DNA from: Pyrenophora tritici-repentis
Taxonomy: Eukaryota; Ascomycota; Dothideomycetes; Pleosporales; Pleosporaceae
Length of the DNA stretch: 64,000 nucleotides
NCBI RefSeq assembly: GCF_003171515.1
Contig: NC_089393.1
Coordinates: 806,001 to 870,000, forward strand
Reading direction: 5' to 3'
In this document: positions 34,821 through 46,739 of the stretch, piece after piece
Layout: the number at the start of each line of letters is the position of its first letter
Numbering within the stretch: position 1 is the first letter of the stretch
The notes under the pieces: generated by a model
Database searches by the model: none
What the model was told of the DNA's origin: nothing
What the model saw: the letters and a program-made list of their open reading frames with translations, nothing else
Position numbers and translations under genes: made by a program

Positions 34821-37800
34821 AGAACAGCTCATTGACGACCCGTGCACGCACATATCTGATTCATGACGACGTAAATATCAGCAGATAGACTATTGGGACA
34901 AGACTATGGAAATAAGAGACATGATCTTCACTACGCTGCGGTATCCGTGGATCTTTTATGCACAGGCCTCTTCATACGAAGCGTATCCCACCGTGCCACA
35001 CCTCTGCATGTACACCGCGCGCCGACCCTCCCATTGCCCATTGCCACCGGGACTCATTACCGACATAACGCACGCGTTACGCAACTCTAGCCGCCCAAAG
35101 CTATGAAGCGCCCGTTGACCCAACTCTCCCCATCCTTGTGCGTTTTGCTTCGGTCCCTTGACCCGCATACGCTCCATACGTAGCTTGCTTCACGCCCAAA
35201 CATCACAGAGAAGCCAGTATCTAATGAAAGGGCTTCTCCACTTCCTTGGAAACAGGCCTGCCACGTTAGGGGTTCCTCCCCACGGTCTTGCAGCGTTTGT
35301 AAGTAGCCGGTGGCTCTCACGAAAAACACCTCTGCTGCACAACTAACGGGGCTCTATGCATGACTTGCTTGCATGTGATGATGACTTGACCGTTTACCGT
35401 TGCTTCTCCTTTTTTTTTCTGCGTAGAGTCGTACACGCGTGTATACGTTAGCCGATGTAGCCTACATCGCCCTGATTCATGAGAAGGAATTAGAGTTGTT
35501 TTGGCAGTGACATGTCGTCTGAGTCGTCAGTAGGTGAAAGTGCGGAGTTTGGGCAATGCGTGCTGATCTCGGGATGATCACTTATGCGCCGTAAGTAAGC
35601 CACATACTCTCTTTCACACACGCATACACGGCTGCCTATCGATAGATGAGCAAAAAACACCATATGGTGCACTGTATACTGATCACATGATTTCTACGTC
35701 TAGTTTTCCGTTCATCTGTACCGCCCATCTAGGCCTACCATGACCTTCGCAGACCATCTTCCTCGTCTTCGCCGACGCCGACGCCGGCGCCGACGGCAGC
35801 CGTTGCTCACTTTTCACACCGCACAGCCTCCTCCAAATCTCCTTTACCAAACCGCACATGATTCAGAATTCACCCCTGAAGAAAAACCATGCATCACATG
35901 TCACATATGCTTACCACAGACTGCAGAATAGCCACGCAGCTCCAGAGACCCTGCATCAACGCACCCACACTTTCCACTACCCTGACCGTCCTAAGCTCCC
36001 ACTCCCGTCCGCACCAACGGCTCTTCTCTTGCTTCTTTTCTTCCTTCTCCCCTGTCAACGCTTCCTTCGCCGACACCGTTCACCAAGCTTGCAGCGCTCC
36101 GCAGCACCCTAGCAAGTGACTCGCTCCCCTGCTTCCTTCTCGCCCGCGGATCATGCTTCGCGATGCAACGCAACGCAAACGTACGCACAGCCAAGACGAC
36201 GTTATTCACTAAGCCCTCGGCTGCAGGCAAGGAAGCGAGGGGCACAGACGCTGTCAAGTGTCATTGTGTGTTGTCTGGGTTTAGTGAGGGCGAAAAAGAC
36301 CACTTCGTGTATGTACCACCGGTAGATATTAAAGTCAAACAGTTGGACAACGTGCGTTGCCTGTACATACATAGTCTTGTAAGTGACCCGAGCCTATCAT
36401 AGACACCGAATTGCGCACGTACCCACGAGTGAATGGAGTAAGGCGTCAAGGTGCGTTCGCCCCAACTGCCCGTCCACCGTGGGCGGATGCAGTCGAGCGA
36501 TGGATCGGTAAAGGATGCGTACGTGTTTGCGGGGCGACGTTGAAAAGACGAAGCGGAGAGGGCGTCTCCGAGCTAAACGGTCTACCGTTTTAAGCTTCTG
36601 GACTGATTTCTTGGTTTTGCTACTGCTGTTTGGTGTAGCGAGATGAACGGGTACAGCAAACATGTACCGGCATCTGCATCCGTCATGTCAGCAGGTAAGG
36701 ACCTTGTTTGCCCAACAACACATGGTCATGCCGTGACCCACGTTTTTTCCCCTCATCTCGACTTCGTATTCGCGCCGCATGTCTCAGTATATTATTTTTA
36801 TCCTTTCGTTTCCTAACTTACATCCCTGCGACATTGTCACATCACATCATGTCAGGTTTCAAGTGGTATTATACCGATAACGACCGATACCGATACCGAT
36901 ACTTTCCCGGTTACTGGGGCGCGAAAACAACATGGTATCGATCAGGTATACGAGAAGAAGAGGACGGAAGAGGGCATCTGTAGGCGTAGCCGGCAACTTA
37001 CTGTAGTCATGTTGTAAATGCTAAACTAAGTGTAATCGTGTCGTGTGTGTTGCGCGGATCTCAAGAAACCACACACATTCCCACTATTGCAACCACAACC
37101 AGCTAAGCGCACAAGCCCGCTCCTGCTCCCCTCCACACATCACCTCTCCTCCTGTCCTTGATAATCATGCGATGTGCGCGGAAAGGATCGCTCCCATGCT
37201 TGCCGCACTTCCCAAGCTAGACTCTAACTAGCAACTCAGCTCCGCGATAAAGTGGACAAAGCAGCCTAAGTCGTAGTCGTAAATCATGCTCACCATGCCC
37301 ATCATCATCATGACCATGCTTTGCACTTACGGGTGGACTCCTCCCCCGGATTCCCCTCCGCACCACTTATTCAAAGCAAGCCCACACTACCGTACGTGCT
37401 ACTATGTGGAGAAGAGGGCAAGTTCAAGACCACAAGTCATGACCTGCATGAAAATGGGGAAGACGAACAATGGCACTTCAGTTTGCTTGTATGTAGCTAA
37501 GTAACTTGAACATACACATTAGAAGTCTTAACAGATACTCACATATAAACACGCCCTACTTATCAAGTCGAGTAACCTGCCTTGGATTCACAATTGCAAT
37601 CCAGGGTCTGGTCTACCAGGGTCCGCTCTAGTTACCAGGGCATAGCAAGGCAGGGGCTCAAGGAACAGGGAACATCACGCACACACCCTCCTCTCTTTCG
37701 CTTTCTTTCATACAAACATCTCGTAAATTAAAGTATAAAATAAACTTAAATAGAAACAAAAAAGGTGATATTATACGTACATGTATATATAGATTGCAGC

Positions 37801-39097
37801 CTCCCGCCCGTCTCCGTCGCCGAACAAGATCCTTGGTAAATCTGTTCTAGGGGGGTCTTGGTCCTTAGTATGATGAATCCAGGAAGGAAGACGAACAAGA
37901 GCAAGGCCAGGAACAAGAAAGAAGGAAGCAAACAAGCGCAAGACCAAAAGCCCAGAGAACTAGTTAGACGATCAATCGTAAGATTTGATTCGTTCACCCA
38001 TAGATATCATCATCGTCATCGTCATCATCATCACAACCGTAATCGTCGCACCTTCCCAGACCCGAAAAGCCTCAAAGACAAAAGCTAAACCAAATAACCG
38101 ATCACGTGTAGCCCAAAACAACCCATGTCTCCCTCGTATCTATCGTCCCCGGCATCAACCCAGCACATCCCTCCCTCCATATCGGTCCATCCACACAAGC
38201 TCACACACGCACACACAGCAAAGAGTTCTAGAATACCCGGGATTCCCGCCCGACAAAACCCCCATATGCGAGATACCGCGCCAAATAAGAAGCACAAGAA
38301 CAAAAATGCTAGCTAGGTAGACAGGTAAGGGACCCTTGTTTGAATACGCAAACAGTCAGCGCGGGCTATGCGAACACGGCATCCTACCTCACTAAAGTTA
38401 TTTACCGTACTTTGGGCGCCTCGAATCAGATGGCTTCCGCACGCAATGCACACCCCTCAGCGGGTGGAGTGCCGATTAAAGCACCGAAGCCGACGCCGTC
38501 TCGCCTGCGCTCTTTCGCTTTCTCTCTCTCTCTCCCCACCCTCCATGACGCCCACTTCCCGATGCTGCACTATCAGATAGAACCGGACCCTGCCTACCGG
38601 GCGCAAACTAGCGTGAGCAACCAAACATGTGCCACGGTGCCTGTTCCGCAGCAAGCACAGTGAGACGGAGTGGAGTGGTTTTGTACCATTGAATTAATTC
38701 TGTGGACCTTGTGCGGCAATTGTGTTACTATCGCCTATCTTTTGCGAAAAGCGCTTGTGGATTTGCCGAACAAGTGGCTATTATACAAGTTTGGACATGG
38801 CGGCCGTGACGTTCGTTCAACGTGGCTTCCGGGCTATGAAGCCAGCCTCAAATGCGCTCCAAAACACCCCTATTTTGGTTACACGGAACCCTAGTTTAAT
38901 CCGACTGTGTCGCCTTGTTGAAGAGCCCTAAATGATAGCCATCGCAGCTATTGTAAAATGTACTCTGAAGTGAAAGTTCTGTGCAAATGTAAACCCATGT
39001 GATGATCATGGGCAGCATGGCCGCCCCGACGGTCCGCCGTGATATTGCGGGGCTGCCCACTCCGAAATCTCGAGCCTGTTGCGGAAGTGTCGCAATA
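34821..39097. other. Long region without recognised genes
   Basis: About 4.3 kb between GLR1 and the Zn2Cys6 gene, downstream of both (they converge on it). It contains simple-sequence stretches: CGC-rich repeats near 35770-35800, CGATAC repeats near 36885-36900, and an ATC/CGTC microsatellite near 38007-38034. Short frames are present on both strands without motifs. A transcribed non-coding gene cannot be excluded. Confidence 0.5.
38007..38034. repeat. CATCGT/CATCAT microsatellite
   Basis: A short run of CATCGT and CATCAT units in intergenic DNA; it produces an artefactual Ile/Val-rich frame. Confidence 0.7.
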
Positions 39098-42019
39098 TCA
39101 ACCACTGTGACCTCCCAAGAAGAAATCTAGCTCGCTTGGGCCGCCTCTGCTGACCTCGTTCTCTGCGAGTTGTTCAAGCAAAGTCAAAAACGGATCTTTG
39201 CTGTCAGGGTCCGTATGCGCCGATGCACCTGACGTACTTCCTGCACCTGGGGTTGCCTGCTGATCATAAGGAATCGGCATACTCAGTCTCGGGTCGAGAT
39301 TTAACGCAGGGTTGTCTTGATCGGGGTTGAGATTTGCCGGGCGACGAACTGGCGATGGTGCTAAGCTTGCAAGCTGCGGCAATGGCGAGAATGTGAAATT
39401 TGGCGAAAACGGAAGGTTAAGCCCGCCACCGTTCGTGTTTGGGGGGTTTAGTGAGTTGTTCGGTAATGGCGGTGAGTAGGGCGATACGTTCGAATCGGCG
39501 GGAACAGATCTGGTGTCTCCAGGGCTACCATTCGTTTCCGAAGTATCGGCATCCGATGGCCTGTGAGTATGTACGATAGGCGGATGTGTGGCTGATGTGG
39601 GTGTAGGGGGGATCTGTTGTGGTTGTGTCGGTGCTTTTACAGCTGAAGTTGTTGCTCTCCGCCTCTTGTTTGAGTGACCGTTGGTGTATTGCGGTCGCTG
39701 TGTTGGTACTGGTCGCTTTTGGTACTCTTGAACGTTTCCAATCACACCGCTGGTTAGATACATGTTGTTTCGCTGCTCAATGTTGAAGGTCGCGAGGCTG
39801 TTCTGGTAAGCGACTGTGCACGGTGTATAGCTCGGACTACTTACCCTTCATGGATGGAATCAACCGCAATGTCCATGAAGGTGATGTGCGATCCGTCAAA
39901 GACCTGGCCGGGATACCTGTCGAAAAAGTCTTCGAGCTGGAATACTGGCGCATAGCGCATCGGATTGCTTGCAAGCGATTGAACAAGCTCCGTATGGCAT
40001 CCATAAATGGTCTGGAGGGTGTCTCGCTGGTGCTGAGCACCCGCCCATACGAAACGAAGCTCGGATAGTTGCTGTATTTCACGAGATAGGAACTCGGCGC
40101 TGACGGAAAAGACCTCGCCTTCTCGCCCAGGGTAGTGAGCGCCATGGACGTGAATGGTGCCTGCTGTGCACACGCAGTAGCCGACAAAGGCTGGCCAGTC
40201 GATGATGGAGGAAGCCCGTCCTATCTCAGCAAGTTCCGCGATGGCGTTCGCATGGAGGAAGCACAGGTTGGTCGCTTCGATTTGCCAGGGTTGATGTTGC
40301 GACGTTCCGGATAACTCTGCCAAATCTACAGGCAAAAACGGACGGTAGATGAGGCAATGTATGAGGTGGTAGACCAATTTACTCAGAACCAGGATGGTGC
40401 TGTCCGGCTGGCCAAAGAGGGCGTCGATGGATGAAAAGGTATCCTGCGTCTCAGAGGCCCAGACGTCGAGTTCTTGGCGGATCTTGGAAAGGTTGGAGAG
40501 AGAATGCCAAGGAAAGTGTGAGTCCCCCTTGACGCCTCCGGCCGCTAAGTAGCGATTTGTTATACCCAGGATTCGTGCTATGCCGATCAACATACCCATG
40601 CTACCTTGTCCACATTTTCCTGTGGCGCCCATATACTGCAGATTGCAGCCGTTGGGAAAATAATCTCCTTCGATTAGCATGGCGCCCGGGTGCAGCTGCC
40701 AGCTGGGTAGTCGCAGCACGATGGATTCATCCGCGACCAGGGAGGGGCGTTTGGAGCCAGTTGCAGCGAAGCGGTCCATGAGGTAGCAAGACCAGAAGAG
40801 ACGTCGTCGGCCCTCGCGTTCGGCAGGCGTAACCTTGAGGGCATGGGGTAATTCGCGGTGTAGATCGAGCGCAAATGCCATGCTTATGGCGGAGTCTACA
40901 GGGGCATGTTAGCACAAGGAAGGTGCGGTCGGCATGACATGTGCATACTCAGCAGCATCAACGTCTTCTTGCCCTTGCCCAGCTGAAAGCTCGCTTGCGA
41001 AAGAAGCAAAAGCGTCTGCAGGGTCTCGATCGAGGGTTCATCAATATCGAGCTCGAGGCGAGCGCGGCGGGCATATTCCTGTCCGATGCGCACTGCAGAG
41101 CTGTATCCTCCGAAGTGGGGTGCATATCTGGGGTAATATATTAATTGTGTTCAGCATCTTCTCGGGCACGTCCGTATCGTACCTGGCGCTCACTGCGTAA
41201 ATAGCATAGGCTAAGTGGCTCGGGATCTGATTGGCCTGTAGTCGCTGTCTAGTAGTCGACTCGTCCAGGATGTAGTAAGGTTTTCCATGGATTCTGGCAA
41301 AGTACGTGTCTACCAGCAGGTCGGGTGCTAGCGAGGGCGATTGGATGCTAGACGGTCGTGTTAGCTGTGTGTCAGGTGCAAAGTTGCACACAGGCTGTAG
41401 TAGGTACCTCGGCTCCACTGGCGACATCAACTGCTGTGCTTGATGCATAGCATCTGCATGGTGGGGCGAGGCCTGTGGAGGAGAAAGTGACTGCGACTTT
41501 GCAAGCTCTGTTGGCTTTCGGTCGACGTTGGTCTTCTCCTGCATGGCCGTCGTCGTGGTGCCAACTTCAGATGGGTCGTCGCTCTTGCCCTCAGACACGA
41601 GGCGCTTCTCCAAGCCATCGACGCGCTTGAGAAGAGCCTCGAGGACGTCCGTCTTTGGACCTCGTTTTTTGGGCACGGCATCTGCAGTAGCAGGTCAGCT
41701 TTGATGTGCAAGTGACTGAGCAGAAGGGGTCAAAATGATGCCACATACCGTATATACACGGGCAGTTGAAGACCTGGCAAGCTTCACAAGTTGGCCGTGT
41801 GCGGTTACACTTGATCTAAGCGGGCCGTCAGCATTGATACCATGTTGAGTGACGATAACAGGCAGGATAGAGGGGGAAAACAACCTTTCGCTTCCGACAA
41901 CTCTTGCAGTTCATGGCCTCTCGGGGCTCGTTTGAAACGCGGCGGGCCGGCAGACGGTCGATACCAATTTGAGGGCGTGCCATTGCGGCGGCCAGTGACT
42001 GCGAGACTTCGGTGGACAT
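39098..42019 (-). CDS. Zn(II)2Cys6 transcription factor
   Basis: Seven exons on the minus strand: 42019-41885, 41815-41749, 41681-41408, 41347-41183, 41127-40949, 40895-39845 and 39797-39098. Introns are 47-69 bases, and the product is 856 residues. Splicing completes a binuclear cluster of pattern CxxCx6Cx6CxxCx6C (starting [13 protein letters not shown]). It is followed by a basic linker and a leucine-zipper-like helix ([16 protein letters not shown]). The middle region (about residues 150-500) has the hallmarks of the fungal-specific regulatory domain: [30 protein letters not shown] and [14 protein letters not shown]. The C-terminus is disordered and rich in Pro, Asn, Gln and Ser. Such proteins activate pathway genes on binding CGG-type half sites. 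The target is unknown. It lies on the same strand as, and downstream of, a QutR-like protein. Confidence 0.88.
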
Positions 42020-43164
42020 AGCGAAGCTATAAGACGGTGGACCAGAAGCATATTCTGCCTGCAAATAACCGTTTGGCCGCGAACAAGACGTTAGGAAGAA
42101 GAAAGCACACCAAAGTAGCACGGTGCAAGGTCCCAGTTCAAATTAAGGCCTTTGGCAGCGGGGACAGGCAGGGGGAGGCTTGATGAAGCGGGAGCGCGAG
42201 CCAACTCGGATGCGAGTCGCTGCGGTGCGTCTACTAGAAGGATGCAGATGCGTGGATGGAACCGCTGGGGAGGACAAGGACGCGTGATGACGATCCTCGG
42301 ACCATGTACTATACGCAGTAGCCTCGCCCCGGTAGAAAGAGTCAGACTCTAACCCAGGCACGCACACATGCATACACATACTGCACACCCACTCACACCT
42401 TAACCAAGATAGCCAGCCCAGAGACGCTGTGGGAGACTGGCGGCCGCTGGGCCGAGGCGGCGATACGACGCTGGATAGGCTTGTTACCAGCCCTTGCAAG
42501 TTCTAGGCGGCTGCGGCGAGGGCAACCAAAACATGACCATTACTGGTATGAGGCCAGCCCGCCCGCCGGTGCTCGAGTTGCGAGGGAAATCAAACCCAGG
42601 CCAGACAACTTCAACCCCCCAGACAGCGCACCGTGCCTCGGTTCTGCCCCCCATGCAGCAGCTGCAGCAATTTGGACACTTAGATTGCGTCCGTCTCACG
42701 CAGCTATCCACCATGGGCCTAGCTGCCCCTTGTAGCGCCGGACTGCCTCGCATTTGTTCTGGAAATCTGGGGTATCGCCCGCACGCCAATCAATTCACGA
42801 CATCCCAAAACCACCCTAACAACTAGCCGTCCTGCGCTCGGCAGCCCTCGTGCCCGGTTACGCTTCCCCCGAGGAACTGTGACATGACTTGTTTCCCGGT
42901 CGTTCTCTTCTCCCTCACCATGGCACATGGCACATGGCATTGCCCGAACCCGACAAAAGAAAACGCCATGGCCAGACTGACTCCGCTCGCTGACTGTCAC
43001 TCAGCATAGTGCTGTCACCGCTACCGCTACCGCTGTCACTGCATGTGCCGCCATACCGCCTAGTGTCACGTCGCATATACTTCTGCACGATTCACATGTA
43101 AATCAAAAATTTCCTGCCCAAATCACTCAATCGTCTCAAGGCTCCATTCTTGCTCCCGCTAATT
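42020..43164. other. Upstream region of the Zn2Cys6 gene
   Basis: 1.1 kb between the regulator's start and the 3' end of the QutR-like gene. An alternative in-frame ATG for the regulator lies at 42121. No other gene is recognised. Confidence 0.45.
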
Positions 43165-45219
43165 CTAAAAGTGTCCCCTTCCAGACGCCAAACGCACAAA
43201 GTCATAGCATACGTTCTGGCCCACGAGTTTCCTAATCGTTTCAACTGTTGTCCATGCCGATACGTCATCAATGCCATATGCAGTCCACCCTGCCGATGTG
43301 GCCATGGCCAGTGGGTCGGCCTTTCGGGGCCCACTGGCCAGGTCGACAAACACTTTTCCAGCTGCAGCTCTTGTTCCTGCTGACCCACGTCCGTTTGTGG
43401 CGCCATTGGTGGTGCCATTCCGACCCCCGACCCTGTAGTGCTTCAACAGGGGCACCACGAGCAATGACTTATCCGCAGGCAGTGCCGAGATGATAACGAA
43501 CGGCTCTTGTAGCCGCTTCACATCCTCAATCGACCGTACCGGTGACACGTCAGTAGACAGCGGCCCTTGCGACTTGAACCCTATGGTATATATCGGCCCA
43601 ATACCAAGGTTCTTCAGCGCAAACAGCGACGCCGACGCATCGGCCTCGTTGCTAGCCAGCAATAATGCCGCTTGTCCACTGTATGCAGATGGCACAAAGT
43701 CACGGGTAAGGGTGGCCCGTATACCCTTCCACCGGGTATTGTCGCCAATGAAGGATGCATTGCTGGTCCCGGGTCCGACCAGCACAGTATCAACTTGTCC
43801 AATTGCCCGAGCGGCGTTGGACAGAGACGGAAGGTATGGCGCTGAGGCTGCCAGCGGCGGGTTGATGTACGCGCCCCCGAAGTTGCTGCGGCCAAGGATA
43901 TGCTCAATCGAAGCCTTGGGCGCTCGCTCTGCAAACCCAAACGAATGTGGCAAGCTAAGTTCGTTGAAACACTTCTCAAAGAACATGGCTTGCGATGTTG
44001 ACCGGAAACTCCCGATGCCGTAAATGTCCTGCTTGGGCATCTGACCCATGGTGTGGAGCGCCGCATTGATCTCAGCTGCACTTAATTGCCCGGGTGCTGC
44101 TATCATAGGTAGCAACGGATGTGTGATTGGTGTGAATATCTTGTTTAGAGTCCGCGATAGCTGGCCCATAGGTCCCATGTTGAGGCCTGAAAAGGGAGGG
44201 TGCGGATACTTTGCCTGGATGGTCGACCGGAAGTACTCGAGCTCGTAGTTTTCTTGCATTGAGTTGACAAGGGCGTACATCTTGACAATATCCCCGTACA
44301 CCGCCCCCCTTTCGAACAGTCGTTGTGTTTCAGGCGCGGTCCACTTGAAAGTACCTGAGAAGTCGTGGAACGCCGAAATTATCTTGGTGCAAGCCTTATG
44401 CTCAGCCAGCTTCCTCCTAATCTCCTCTGGCAGCCACAATTCCACGTCAATGTATTCGCAACCCCATTGTATTGCGCGTGCTAGGTACTTGTAGAAGAGG
44501 GAGGGATCATCCATGGGGAATCGTCCGTTTTCCTTTGTACATCTCGTCGTGAAGATGATTGGCAGTTCCGTACGCTGGCGCAGTACCATGACCTGCTCTC
44601 CCACATACTTCAGGCTTGGGACCTTACTGACAGTGCCGTCCGGCAGAGGCTCTTCAAGCAAGTCTACTCGTATCTCTATTGCATCTGCCCCGACTGACAA
44701 GATATCCAGATTGGGGAGTGCGGCGTGCACATCGGGGAACGTGGTCGAGATCAATGTCGTGCGCGCCTTCTTAGTAAGGTCGCGGTGAGGGCCAATCTGG
44801 CCTAGGATGAAGCCCAGATATCGCGACACATCTCGACGGAAAAAGGGCGATCGCGTGTAGAGGTATTCGTAGTCGCAGCGGTCGGTAATGGTCTCGTCCA
44901 GCTCGCAGCTTCCGTCCACCCGATGTGTGTTGATGAGTAGCCTACTGCGATCCCAGCTATCCAGTCGCGGCTTAGCCAGCGTGCTGCTTAGCCCATATAC
45001 TGTTTCACGTGGTCCGGATAGCGCGTCGTCCAGCGATGACGCTGATTCCCAGCGCTGGCCCAGCACGTCGGCGAAGATGGCTACAATGTCCTCCTCGCCT
45101 TCGTTATGCAGGATCAACAGTGCTGGCCTGGCACCATTCGGAATCTCCTGCACATCAAGGACCGCCCCTTCCTTGAGGTGGGTGGCGGTCACGCTCGCGG
45201 CCTGTACCATGGTGGCCAT
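43165..45219 (-). CDS. QutR/Qa-1S-like protein (dehydroquinase plus degenerate shikimate dehydrogenase)
   Basis: A single exon of 684 residues from the ATG at 45219 (MATMVQAAS); the frame is open to 45339. Layout: a short N-terminal region; a type I 3-dehydroquinase-like domain (about 130-370) with SVGADAIEIRVDLL, EYIDVELWLPEEIRR, the active-site His in SAFHDFSG and the Schiff-base Lys in GDIVKMYAL; then a shikimate-dehydrogenase-like domain beginning at GPMGQLSR and HPLLPMIAAPGQLS. The dehydrogenase substrate motif is degenerate (NELSLPHSFGFAE in place of NVTxPxK). This order matches the C-terminal part of the AROM enzyme and of the fungal quinate repressors QutR and Qa-1S, which sense quinate-pathway metabolites and block the activator. 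The usual N-terminal kinase-like P-loop region is not seen, so this form is shorter. No quinate-catabolic genes lie in the window. Confidence 0.75.
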   Translation of the reverse strand: MATMVQAASVTATHLKEGAVLDVQEIPNGARPALLILHNEGEEDIVAIFADVLGQRWESASSLDDALSGPRETVYGLSSTLAKPRLDSWDRSRLLINTHRVDGSCELDETITDRCDYEYLYTRSPFFRRDVSRYLGFILGQIGPHRDLTKKARTTLISTTFPDVHAALPNLDILSVGADAIEIRVDLLEEPLPDGTVSKVPSLKYVGEQVMVLRQRTELPIIFTTRCTKENGRFPMDDPSLFYKYLARAIQWGCEYIDVELWLPEEIRRKLAEHKACTKIISAFHDFSGTFKWTAPETQRLFERGAVYGDIVKMYALVNSMQENYELEYFRSTIQAKYPHPPFSGLNMGPMGQLSRTLNKIFTPITHPLLPMIAAPGQLSAAEINAALHTMGQMPKQDIYGIGSFRSTSQAMFFEKCFNELSLPHSFGFAERAPKASIEHILGRSNFGGAYINPPLAASAPYLPSLSNAARAIGQVDTVLVGPGTSNASFIGDNTRWKGIRATLTRDFVPSAYSGQAALLLASNEADASASLFALKNLGIGPIYTIGFKSQGPLSTDVSPVRSIEDVKRLQEPFVIISALPADKSLLVVPLLKHYRVGGRNGTTNGATNGRGSAGTRAAAGKVFVDLASGPRKADPLAMATSAGWTAYGIDDVSAWTTVETIRKLVGQNVCYDFVRLASGRGHF

Positions 45220-46739
45220 GGAAATGTTTGGGTTTGGTTGTGCGCTTGTTTCTCTTTGTGGGATTAGCCGTACGTATTGAAGCCGTTGATGCGATGCTGG
45301 ACCTCGGCGAGGATGCGACGGGCGGTATACAACTGGCAAACTTGGACGGCCGTCGCTACCATCTCCGAAACGTGGTTGAGGATGAGGTGGTGGGGCAGTG
45401 TATGGAGAAATACAGGCGTCTCAAACAGAGCGCTGTAAGTTCATCCGTGGGGTCGTGGGATGCAGGGCTAGGTCTGGATTCAATCGCAGAGCGTGGGAGG
45501 GTTGAAGAGGTGAGGTAGCACCACCATGTCCTGTGAACAGATGGAAGCACGCAAGCTCCCGTTAAACCCGCGCGTTTGTTCGCTTTAGAGCCGTTCTATG
45601 GCTGGATAGTGAATATGCCGTTGCAGGCCACACTAAGCTGGAGCTGTGGGATAGCGAACGGACCAAGCCAGGCACCGTGGTACGCTCCTCGATATCTGGC
45701 CTGAATTTATCCGTCGGCATCCCGTCAGGCATCCAATTTCGCACCAATCATCCGCTCGTCCGGTCCTCAAATTATTACAACGCCAAGATGTTTTCCTCCA
45801 TCGCGATCCTGCGACGAGAGAAATTGCTGACGTTGATGTGTGGGGATTGGTGGAGAATGGGGGGTAGCGTGTGTCGTAGTCGCTGCCGCATCTTTGAGGG
45901 GACATGCCAAAGCCAGAGCCAGAGCCAGCTGCGACTCTGCGCCATCCAGAGACATGGCCGCATTTGCGCTTTGTTTATACCTGAATCTCTTGTACGAGCC
46001 TCACTCTGTTGATCTGCGAGGCTGCTGCGAGGCTGCACCCGCAGCAGTACAACAGAGGCGTCGCCTCGGTATCAGCGCCTTTCAGCCCTATCGGCCTTAT
46101 TTCAGAGTGCGGAATACTGCCCCATGGGTTAAGAATCAAGCAATGGGCAAACCGGCAGATCTCTTGGGTCAGCGCCCGCTAATCGCCCACAATACCAACC
46201 GTACGATGCAAAAACAAAATGTCCGCGTAACGAACTATCGGCTCGGCATCACTAGAGAGCGAGACAGCCGTCTCTTTAGTGTCGAATACGATTTTATCCG
46301 GTACTGCCATGAGCTGTAGATGAAGGTCTAACGTACTTTCGATCGCCTACATCGGTTGTAGATTCGCCGAAATGAAGTACATGTAACCCTGCTCCACTTG
46401 TTGGAGAAGAGTTATCGTGGGGTAAATGCTCCTTGGCCCCAGAACTGACTCGGTTAATACGACACCGGCTGCAAAACACAATTTTTGAGCTTTCCTTCAT
46501 GATACTCATCACTCATCGTTTAACCGAGGGATATTTGGTAATCTAATATGAATAAAACATGCCTTGTTGGTTTAATCAAACCTAGTAGATACGGTACCCG
46601 GCGGGTTTAATCGCCGGTAGAAACCATACAGTCCATCAAAGTCCAACTTCAGCTTTGTTGGGAGGTTCTTTGCAGTGGTACGATTAATTTACTCTATCAT
46701 GAATATCTGTCTCGTCTGCTCAACTACTGTCTTACACTC
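45220..46739. other. Upstream region of the QutR-like gene
   Basis: About 1.5 kb with no supported gene. A 96-residue plus-strand frame at 45228-45518 reads somewhat like protein (VDAMLDLGEDATGGIQL) but overlaps the presumed promoter and has no motif. AGAGCC-type repeats occur near 45910-45930. Confidence 0.4.

Noticed and set aside
35740..35931. Arg-rich frame near 35.75 kb as a nucleic-acid-binding peptide
   Set aside because: It is encoded by a simple CGC/CGA repeat and lacks other gene features.
45228..45518. A 96-residue plus-strand gene overlapping the QutR-like upstream region
   Set aside because: The frame reads moderately well, but it has no motif, no intron signals and overlaps the presumed promoter.
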